From Kitasatospora acidiphila (GTDB lineage Bacteria; Actinomycetota; Actinomycetes; Streptomycetales; Streptomycetaceae): a DNA stretch of 64,000 nucleotides. Where the stretch lies: NCBI RefSeq assembly GCF_006636205.1, contig NZ_VIGB01000003.1, positions 7,442,501 through 7,506,500 of the forward strand, read 5' to 3'. Each line of letters begins with the position of its first letter. Position 1 is the first letter of the stretch. Of the stretch, positions 7,461-13,774 are shown in pieces. The notes under the pieces were generated by a model. It saw only the letters and a list, made by a program, of their open reading frames with translations. It did not search any database and was not told the origin of the DNA. Position numbers and translations under genes: made by a program.

Positions 7461-8783
7461 TCAACTCCTGGCGGCCCGCGGGCGGTTGACCACGAGGGAG
7501 AGGCCGGCCGCGCCCGCGCCTGCGGCGGCCACGGTGGTGAGGGCGAGCGGCAGGCTGGCGGCGTCGGCGAGGAACCCGATCACCGGCGGACCGATCAGCA
7601 TGCCCCCGTAGCCGAGCATGGAGGCGGTGGCCACGCCGTGCGGGCCGCCGGTCTCGCCGGCCCGGCCGATGGCGAGCGGGAAGAGGTTGGAGAGCCCGAG
7701 GCCGACCAGGACGAAGCCCAGCAGCACCACCGGCACCTCCGGGGTGAGTGCGGCCACCAGCATTCCCGCGCCGGCGAGCAGGCCGCCCGCGACCATCAGC
7801 CGGGCCGGCCCGAACCGGATGGACAGCCAGGTCCCGGCCAGCCGGCCGGCGGTCATCGCGAACGCGTAGGTGGCGTACCCGAACGCGGCGACGGCGGCAC
7901 TCGCGTGCGCGTCGTCGGTCAGGTGCAGGGTGGCCCAGTCCGCCAGCGAGCCCTCGCCGTAGGAGCTGCAGAGCGCGGTGAGGCCGAGCAGCAGCACCAG
8001 TAGGCGGGCGTGCGGCGCTCGGACGCCAACGTCGACCCGATCGACTTCCCGCGCGCCAGCACCCGCGCTCGTGCCAGCACCCGCGCCCGTGCCAGCCCCA
8101 GCACCTGCGCCACCACCCGCGCCCGTGCCAGCGCCCGCGCCCGGGTCGGCCGCAGCCCCCGGTGCCCCGCGCAGCAGGACCGCCCCCGCGAACCCGGTGA
8201 CCAGCAGCCCCAGCAGGCCGCTCAGCGTCAGCGCCCAACTGGCCGTCAGCGGCCCGGCGAGCAGCCCGCCGACCGCCGCGCCGAGCAGCCCGCCGAGGCT
8301 GTAGCCGGCGTGGAAGCTGGGCATGACGGGCCGTCGCAGCTCGGCGACCAGCTCCACGGCGGCGCTGTTCATCGCGACGTTGGCCGCGCCGTAGCCCGCG
8401 CCGAACAGCAGCAGCACCGCGCCGAGCACCGGGACCGAATGGGCGTGCGGCGGCAGCATCACCGCCGCGCTGAGCAGCGCGAGCGAGGCCACGGTGGTGG
8501 GCCGGGTGCCGAACCGCAGGCAGAGCCGGCCGATCAGCGGCATGGTCGCGACCGCGCCGGCCGAGACGCAGAGCAGCGCCAGCCCGAGGGTGGAGTGCGA
8601 GGCGTGCACCTGGGCGCGCACATCGGGGATTCGCACCACCCAGGCGGCGAACAGAAAGCCGTCGACGGCGAAGAACGCGGTGAGCGCGAGCCGCGCAGCC
8701 GTCCAGGCCGAGGGGTCTGCTGAGCCGTTCGGGTGAGATTCGAGGAGGTGTGACCGGGCGGGCTTTTTGTTTAGGAGCGGCAC
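7461..8783 (-). CDS. MFS transporter with a Gly/Ala-repeat central loop
   Basis: About 440 residues with twelve predicted membrane helices in two six-helix halves. The loop-2/3 motif region RLCLRFGTRPTTV and the repeated RLAGTWLSIRFGPARL in the second half fit the major facilitator superfamily; the closest style is the FucP/YcaD-like group. The central loop (about residues 200-232) is a degenerate Gly-Ala repeat encoded by tandem GCC/GGC codon blocks at about 8050-8152, unlike the rest of the gene. The GTG at 8783 is chosen because TATTCT (minus strand, 8795-8790) and TTGTCG (8819-8814) form a leaderless promoter ending six bases before it; an ATG at 8819 is possible. It is divergent from the ROK regulator, which probably controls it. 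Confidence 0.85.
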   Translation of the reverse strand: MPLLNKKPARSHLLESHPNGSADPSAWTAARLALTAFFAVDGFLFAAWVVRIPDVRAQVHASHSTLGLALLCVSAGAVATMPLIGRLCLRFGTRPTTVASLALLSAAVMLPPHAHSVPVLGAVLLLFGAGYGAANVAMNSAAVELVAELRRPVMPSFHAGYSLGGLLGAAVGGLLAGPLTASWALTLSGLLGLLVTGFAGAVLLRGAPGAAADPGAGAGTGAGGGAGAGAGTGAGAGTSAGAGAREVDRVDVGVRAPHARLLVLLLGLTALCSSYGEGSLADWATLHLTDDAHASAAVAAFGYATYAFAMTAGRLAGTWLSIRFGPARLMVAGGLLAGAGMLVAALTPEVPVVLLGFVLVGLGLSNLFPLAIGRAGETGGPHGVATASMLGYGGMLIGPPVIGFLADAASLPLALTTVAAAGAGAAGLSLVVNRPRAARS

Positions 8784-8819
8784 AAAGTCAGAATAGAGGA
8801 GTGCCGAACACCTCGACAA
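8767..8819. promoter_or_regulatory. Overlapping divergent leaderless promoters (MFS/ROK)
   Basis: The start codons of the divergent genes are only 17 bases apart. On the minus strand TTGTCG (8819-8814), 18 bases and TATTCT (8795-8790) sit six bases before the MFS GTG. On the plus strand TTGTTT (8767-8772), 16 bases and CAGAAT (8789-8794) sit six bases before the ROK GTG. The two -10 boxes overlap, so both promoters cannot easily be occupied at once. The imperfect inverted pair CTTTTTG / CACAAAG (8763-8787) may be the ROK operator. Confidence 0.5.
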
Positions 8820-10108
8820 GCCGATTCGAGCCGGTCCGCCGGACCGCTCCGGACCGTGGCCGCAGCCTGCTCGGCCCGGCCCTGGAGCTGATCCACACCG
8901 GCCGGGCCCCCACCCGGTCGGCGCTCACCGCCGCGCTCGACGTCACCCGCGCCACCGCCGGGGCGATCGCCGCCGAGCTGGCCGCGCTCGGCCTGGTCAC
9001 GGTCGACGCCCACCCGATCGGCAGCGGGCGCGGCCGCCCCTCGCACCGGCTGGCCCCGGCACCCGACGGACCGGTGGTGCTGGCCGCCCAGGTGCACGCC
9101 GACGGGCTGTCGGTCGCGCTCGGCGGGCTGGGCGGCGTGCTGAGCGGGCGCGGCGGCACCCTCGGCGAGGCCGTCTACCACCCGCTGCCCGCCAGTACCG
9201 AGCCCGAGCAGGTGCTCACCGCGATCGCCGCCGCCGGCGCCGAACTGGTCCGCGCCGACCGCCGCCGCTGCCTGGGCGCAGCCCTCGCCCTGCCCAACCC
9301 GGTCCGCGAACCCGAGGGCACCGCCCTGGCGGCGCTGACCTTCGGCTGGCCCGGCGGCACCCCGGTGGCCGAGCTGTTCGCTGCGGCGGTCAACGCACAG
9401 GACCTGGGCCCGAGGACCCGCCACCCGCTGCCCACCGCGGTGGGCAACGATGCCACCAGGTTGGCGTCGTTGCCCACCGCGGTGGGCAACGACGCCAACC
9501 TGGTGGCACTCGCCGAGCACCGGCACGGCGCCGGTCGGGACGCCCGCCACCTGCTGCTGGTCACCTCCGGCCACCGCGGGGTCGGCGGCGCCCTCGTGGT
9601 GGACGGGCGGCTGCACACCGGCAGCGCCGGACTCGCCCTGGAGGTGGGGCACTTGACGGTGGACCCGCTCGGCCGGCCGTGCCCGTGCGGCAACCGGGGC
9701 TGCCTCAACACCGAGACCGACCCGGAGGCGCTGTTCGCCGCCGCCGGCCGCACCCCGAACCCGTCGCTGCCGCTGCTCGACCAGGCCCGTGAGCTGGCCC
9801 GCTCGGCCGACCGGGATCCGGTGGCCCGGGCAGCCGTGGACCGGGTGGTGGACCGGCTGGGGCTCGGCCTCGCCGGCCTGGCCAACATCCTCAACCCCGA
9901 CCGGATCGTGCTCAGCGGACTGCACCAGGACCTGCTGGAGGCGGCCCCCGAGCGGCTGCCCGAGGTGCTCACCCGGCACAGCCTCTGGGGGCGCTGCGAC
10001 CAAGTACCGGTGGTCGCCGCGCAGTTGTGCCACGCCGGGCTGCTCGGTGCGGCGGAGCTGGCCTGGGAGCCGTACCTGGCGAACCCCCAGGAGGTACTGG
10101 CGAAGTAG
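8801..10108 (+). CDS. ROK-family transcriptional regulator with an in-frame palindromic insertion
   Basis: 435 residues from the GTG at 8801. An N-terminal winged helix (about residues 15-70; RSALTAALDVTRATAGAIAAEL) is followed by a ROK sugar-kinase-like domain. The ROK zinc motif is clear as CPCGNRGCLNTE (about 288-299). The GNDAN motif that carries the kinase-fold Asp occurs twice, as GNDATRLAS and GNDANLVAL, because a 42-bp insertion at about 9429-9470 duplicated it. ROK regulators bind sugars or sugar phosphates and usually control a neighbouring transporter, here the divergent MFS gene. The insertion lies at the sugar-binding hinge and could change or abolish inducer binding while keeping DNA binding. 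Confidence 0.88.
   Translation: MPNTSTSRFEPVRRTAPDRGRSLLGPALELIHTGRAPTRSALTAALDVTRATAGAIAAELAALGLVTVDAHPIGSGRGRPSHRLAPAPDGPVVLAAQVHADGLSVALGGLGGVLSGRGGTLGEAVYHPLPASTEPEQVLTAIAAAGAELVRADRRRCLGAALALPNPVREPEGTALAALTFGWPGGTPVAELFAAAVNAQDLGPRTRHPLPTAVGNDATRLASLPTAVGNDANLVALAEHRHGAGRDARHLLLVTSGHRGVGGALVVDGRLHTGSAGLALEVGHLTVDPLGRPCPCGNRGCLNTETDPEALFAAAGRTPNPSLPLLDQARELARSADRDPVARAAVDRVVDRLGLGLAGLANILNPDRIVLSGLHQDLLEAAPERLPEVLTRHSLWGRCDQVPVVAAQLCHAGLLGAAELAWEPYLANPQEVLAK
9429..9508. repeat. 58-bp perfect palindrome plus 22-bp direct repeat (template-switch scar)
   Basis: Positions 9451-9508 form a perfect palindrome with 29-base arms centred on CCGCGG. A 22-base segment at 9429-9450 recurs exactly at 9471-9492, 42 bases later. 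The ancestral copy already held the 18-bp palindrome TGCCCACCG-CGGTGGGCA. This is the pattern expected when a replication fork at a hairpin switches to the opposite strand and back, inserting an inverted copy. Confidence 0.9.
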
Positions 10109-10246
10109 CCGGACACCGGCTCGCGTACTCCCCGGGTGGTAGCCGCAGTGCCGCCGCCGGGGCGACGCGCCAAGGGGTGGGCCGGCGGGACGCTCAAGGG
10201 GACAGGTCCGGTGGAGGCCGGGCCGACCCCGAGGAGATGGATCCCC

Positions 10247-10534
10247 ATGCACACGACCGCCGCAGCCACGGTGCTGGCCACGCACGCCTGGCACCCGTGG
10301 TTCCTGTTCTTCCCGTTCTTCTGGCTGCTGTTCCTGGTGATCGTCTTCGTGGTGCTGCGCCGCACCGTGTGGCGCCGGGGCGGCTGCTGGGGGCCGTACC
10401 AGGCCGGCCGGCAGGGCCCGCTGGCGGTGCTCGGTGAGCGCTATGCCCGCGGTGAGATCGACGAGGAGGAGTACCGGGCCCGTCGGGCCGTGATCATCGA
10501 GAACCCGGGTGGGGGCGCCGGTGCGTCAGGCTGA
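10247..10534 (+). CDS. Small membrane protein with SHOCT domain
   Basis: 95 residues from the ATG at 10247, ten bases after a GAGGAGA ribosome binding site. One transmembrane helix spans about residues 15-37 and is very Phe/Leu-rich (PWFLFFPFFWLLFLVIVFVVL). The C-terminus is a short SHOCT domain, LGERYARGEIDEEEYRARRAVI (about 64-85), an oligomerisation motif common on actinobacterial membrane proteins. Function is unknown. It lies downstream of the ROK gene in the same direction, with a 138-base gap, and a strong hairpin follows. Confidence 0.85.
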   Translation: MHTTAAATVLATHAWHPWFLFFPFFWLLFLVIVFVVLRRTVWRRGGCWGPYQAGRQGPLAVLGERYARGEIDEEEYRARRAVIIENPGGGAGASG

Positions 10535-10552
10535 CCGACGGCTGCCCGACGG

Positions 10553-10584
10553 GGCCCTCCCCCGGTTCGTCCGGGGGGAGGGCC
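10553..10584. terminator. Bidirectional hairpin terminator
   Basis: GGCCCTCCCCCGG (10553-10565) pairs with 10571-10584 across a TTCGT loop, with one extra G on the right arm. It lies between the convergent SHOCT and beta-propeller genes and can serve both. Confidence 0.75.
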
Positions 10585-10599
10585 GTAGTCGACCGGCCG

Positions 10600-11610
10600 T
10601 CAGTCGTCGTCGTGCAGACGGGTGGTCAGGATGTTCGGGTGCGGGTCCTTTTTGAAGTAGGCGGCGCTCGCCACGTACACGGTTCCGTCGTGGATCGCGA
10701 GGGACGTGGGGTTCTCCAGGCCGGTCAGGGGGAGCGCGGTCCAGCAGCCGTCGGGGCGGACCCGGACCACCTCGTCGGAGCCGTTGACGGCGGCGAGGAT
10801 CTCGTCGCCGTGGCCGGTGAAGGTGAAGTCGTCGATCGTGTCCAGCCCGGTCGCCCGGACCTCGACGGCCCCGGCCCGGTTGCCCGGCAGCACGGGGAGG
10901 TGCAGGATCGTGCCCTTGCCGGAGTTCGTGACCCAGACCGCGTGGTCGTGGATCTTCAGGCCGTTCGCGCCGAAGCCCTTGGCCCCGAGCTCCGGTGCCG
11001 AGGCGAAGGCGGTGGGCGTCCCACCGGTGCTGGGGACCGTCCAGACGGTGCCGACCAGGTCGCCCGCGTCGTCGGTCCGGGCCGCGCTGTCGGTGATGTA
11101 GAGCTGCCCGCTCCGCTGGTCCAGCGCCAGGCCGTTGGGCAGGCTGTCGGCAGGCAGCGGGGCGATGAGCTCCGGAGTCGTCGTGCCCGGGCGGAGCCGG
11201 TAGACCCCGGTCACGGCGTCGTTGTCGTTCTGACCGGCGCGGTAGGCGTAGCCGGAGGCGTAGAGGAAGTACAGCGTTCCGTCCTGGGTCCGGACCAGGC
11301 CCATGGTGACCGGGTGGCCCAGGAGCGGCGTGCTGCCCCCGCCGTTGTCCGGCAGCGGCATTTCGGCGAGGATCTGCGGCTCGCCCTGGCCGGTCACCCG
11401 GACGACCTGCCGGGCGAGGGAGAAGGTCACGTCGACGCTGCCGTCCGGCTCCGCCGCGATGTTCTCGGGCGTCTGCCCGGCGGTGAACGTGAAGTCCGCG
11501 AAGTGGGCCGAGTCGGCGGGCGCCGCGGCTGAGGCCGAGGCGGAACCGAATGTTGCGGCAACTCCCACGACCAGGGTGAGAGCAGTCACTCGTGCCGCTA
11601 ACTTCTTCAA
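10600..11610 (-). CDS. Secreted SMP-30/gluconolactonase-like beta-propeller (ScyD/ScyE-like)
   Basis: 336 residues from a TTG at 11610 with GGAG five bases upstream. That start gives a classic Sec signal (KKLAARVTALTLVVGVAATFGSASASA, listed here in parts: basic KKLAAR, hydrophobic ALTLVVGVAATF, cleavage after ASASA). The GTG at 11652 would add 14 residues and lacks a binding site. The mature part shows six-fold propeller blades with repeated GxVYR/GTVWTV/GTVYVAS strands and the DSLPNGLAL segment, as in NHL/SMP-30 proteins. No full set of calcium ligands can be assigned. It is probably exported; the ligand is unknown. Confidence 0.8.
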   Translation of the reverse strand: MKKLAARVTALTLVVGVAATFGSASASAAAPADSAHFADFTFTAGQTPENIAAEPDGSVDVTFSLARQVVRVTGQGEPQILAEMPLPDNGGGSTPLLGHPVTMGLVRTQDGTLYFLYASGYAYRAGQNDNDAVTGVYRLRPGTTTPELIAPLPADSLPNGLALDQRSGQLYITDSAARTDDAGDLVGTVWTVPSTGGTPTAFASAPELGAKGFGANGLKIHDHAVWVTNSGKGTILHLPVLPGNRAGAVEVRATGLDTIDDFTFTGHGDEILAAVNGSDEVVRVRPDGCWTALPLTGLENPTSLAIHDGTVYVASAAYFKKDPHPNILTTRLHDDD

Positions 11611-11771
11611 AGTCGCTCCATCGATGATGCGGTGACCATGGGTGATGGGCACCGGAATCCATATCAGAGCACTGAAGCTATCAGCCGTGCCTGGGTCGGG
11701 AGTTGAGGCCCTCGGTGCAGGAGTCCGGGGGATAAGTGGAACCTGTACCTCTCAAAACGACTACTTTCCGT

Positions 11772-11777
11772 TACAAT
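11772..11777 (+). promoter_or_regulatory. -10 box TACAAT, leaderless promoter
   Basis: TACAAT is seven bases upstream of the ATG of the desulfhydrase-like gene. No convincing -35 hexamer is present at 16-19 bases, so an activator or extended contacts may be needed. Confidence 0.5.
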
Positions 11778-11784
11778 AGATCAC

Positions 11785-12897
11785 ATGACAGAAACCCTGG
11801 GAAGCGCCCTGGACGTGGACCGCTCCGACGCCGACTACCGCCGCTGGCTCAAGGAAGCGGTACGAAGGGTGCAGGCCGACGCCAACCGCTCCGCCGACAC
11901 GCACCTGCTGCGCTTCCCGCTCCCGGCCGACTGGGGCATCGACCTCTACCTCAAGGACGAGTCCACCCACCCGACGGGCAGCCTCAAGCACCGGCTGGCC
12001 CGCTCGCTCTTCCTCTACGGGCTGTGCAACGGCTGGATCAGGCCCGGCAAGCCGGTGATCGAGGCGTCCAGCGGCTCCACCGCCGTCTCCGAGGCCTACT
12101 TCGCCAAGCTGATCGGCGTCCCGTTCATCGCGGTGATGGCCCGCAGCACCAGCCGCGCCAAGATCGAGCTGATCGAGTTCCACGGCGGCAGCTGCCACCT
12201 GGTCGACAACCCGGGCGAGGTCTACGAGGTCTCGGCCCGCCTGGCCGCCGAGACCGGTGGCCACTACATGGACCAGTTCACCTACGCCGAGCGGGCCACC
12301 GACTGGCGCGGCAACAACAACATCGCCGAGTCGATCTTCGCCCAGCTGAGCCTTGAGCCCCACCCCGAGCCCAGCTGGATCGTCGCCACCGCCGGGACCG
12401 GCGGCACCTCGGCGACCATCGCGCGCTACGTGCACTACCAGCAGTTCGACACCCGGATCTGCGTCGCCGACCCCGAGAACTCCTGCTTCTTCGCCGGCTG
12501 GGTCAACCACGACCCGGACGCCAGCGTGGCCACCGGCTCCCGGATCGAGGGCATCGGCCGCCCCCGGATGGAGCCCAGCTTCGTGCCCGGCGCGATCGAC
12601 CGGATGATGAAGGTGCCCGACGCCGCGTCGATCGCCACCATCCGGGTGCTGGAGCGGGTGCTCGGCAAGCGGGCCGGCGCCTCCAGCGGCACCGGCCTGT
12701 GGAGCGCCCTGCGGATCGTCGCCGAGATGCGCCGGCGCGGCGAGCGGGGCAGCGTGGTCACCCTGATCTGCGACCCCGGCGACCGCTACCTCGACAAGTA
12801 CTACTCGGACGCCTGGCTCGCCGAGCAGGGCCTGGACATCACGCCCCATCAGGAGGCGCTGGAACGGTTCCTGGCCGGTGCCGCCTGGTCGGAGTGA
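11785..12897 (+). CDS. PLP-dependent cysteine synthase-family enzyme, L-cysteine desulfhydrase (Cds1)-like
   Basis: 370 residues. Fold-type II PLP motifs are visible: the Schiff-base lysine in HPTGSLKHR (Lys68), the substrate loop EASSGSTAVSEAYFA (about 92-106), and the phosphate-binding loop TAGTGGTSA (about 199-207). Length and the HPTGSLKHR form resemble mycobacterial Cds1, which releases H2S, pyruvate and ammonia from cysteine, more than CysK or CysM (PTGSVKDR, about 310 residues). TACAAT (11772-11777) is seven bases before the ATG, indicating a leaderless transcript. It is convergent with the DeoR gene across 28 bases. Exact substrate is inferred. Confidence 0.88.
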   Translation: MTETLGSALDVDRSDADYRRWLKEAVRRVQADANRSADTHLLRFPLPADWGIDLYLKDESTHPTGSLKHRLARSLFLYGLCNGWIRPGKPVIEASSGSTAVSEAYFAKLIGVPFIAVMARSTSRAKIELIEFHGGSCHLVDNPGEVYEVSARLAAETGGHYMDQFTYAERATDWRGNNNIAESIFAQLSLEPHPEPSWIVATAGTGGTSATIARYVHYQQFDTRICVADPENSCFFAGWVNHDPDASVATGSRIEGIGRPRMEPSFVPGAIDRMMKVPDAASIATIRVLERVLGKRAGASSGTGLWSALRIVAEMRRRGERGSVVTLICDPGDRYLDKYYSDAWLAEQGLDITPHQEALERFLAGAAWSE

Positions 12898-12925
12898 CCG
12901 CAACTCGGGCCACGGCCGCGCCCGT

Positions 12926-13723
12926 TCAGGCGATGACCAAGTCCCGGATGTACTCCCGGGCCGACTCCGCCGCCGCCTCGGGCAGCTGGGAGTCGGTCAC
13001 CCAGGTGTCCACCTCGGCCAGCTCGGCGAAGGTGGAGAGCCCGACCACGCCCCACTTGGTGTGGTCGGCGACCACCACCACCCGCCGGGCCGAGGACACG
13101 AAGTTGCGGTTGGTCTCGGCCTCCGCCAGGTTCGGCGTGGAGAGCCCGGCCTCCGGGGCGAGCCCGTGGGTGCCGAGGAACAGCAGGTCGAAGTGGAGCG
13201 AGCGGATCGCCCGGTCGGCGATCGGCCCGACCAGCGAGTCCGAGGGCGTGCGCACCCCGCCGGTCAGCACCACCGTGGTGCCGCCCGCCTCGCCCTGCCG
13301 CTGGGCCCGCTCGAAGACGTCCGCCACCCGCACCGAGTTGGTCACCACCGTCAACTGGCCCACCGCCACCAGGTGCTGGGCCAGCGCGAAGGTGGTGGTG
13401 CCGCCGGAGAGCGCGATCGCGCTGCCGGGCGCCACCAGCGCCGCGGCGGCCCGGGCGATCTCCTCCTTGGCGGACAGCTCCAGCGAGGACTTCGCCTCGA
13501 AGCCGGGCTCATGGGTGCGGGCCTCCTCCACCGGCACCGCGCCGCCGTGCACCTTCTCGATCGCGCCGACCTTGGCCAGGGCGTCGAGATCCCGGCGGAT
13601 GGTCATGTCGGAGACGTTCAGCCGCCGGGTCAGCTCATTGACCCGGACTCCACCACGCCGGCGAACCTCGTCCAGGATCAGTGCCCGGCGCTGCTCGGCC
13701 AGCAGGTTGCTGTTGTCGGCCAC
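12926..13723 (-). CDS. DeoR-family transcriptional regulator
   Basis: 265 residues from the GTG at 13723, with AGGA four bases upstream. The N-terminal helix-turn-helix is RVNELTRRLNVSDMTIRRDLDALAKVGAIEKVHGGAV (about residues 26-62, shown as RVNELTRRLNV and MTIRRDLDAL in key parts), the hallmark of DeoR/GlpR proteins. The C-terminal DeoRC sensor has ALSGGTTTFALAQHL (phosphate-binding GGTT) and LFLGTHGLAPEAGLSTPNLAEAET. Members sense phosphorylated sugars or nucleosides. No sugar operon is adjacent, so the target is unknown. It lies just downstream of the beta-helix/AAA gene on the same strand. Confidence 0.92.
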   Translation of the reverse strand: MADNSNLLAEQRRALILDEVRRRGGVRVNELTRRLNVSDMTIRRDLDALAKVGAIEKVHGGAVPVEEARTHEPGFEAKSSLELSAKEEIARAAAALVAPGSAIALSGGTTTFALAQHLVAVGQLTVVTNSVRVADVFERAQRQGEAGGTTVVLTGGVRTPSDSLVGPIADRAIRSLHFDLLFLGTHGLAPEAGLSTPNLAEAETNRNFVSSARRVVVVADHTKWGVVGLSTFAELAEVDTWVTDSQLPEAAAESAREYIRDLVIA

Positions 13724-13774
13724 GTCCTATCGCCCCGCCTCGTAGATCTTTCAATGGGATCATCCTGCCACGAG

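Noticed and set aside
8750..8800. GTG at 8750 as start of the ROK gene, next to GAGGAGG
   Set aside because: The GAGGAGG touches the start codon with no spacer, and the extra 17 residues have no ROK resemblance; GTG 8801 fits the leaderless promoter.
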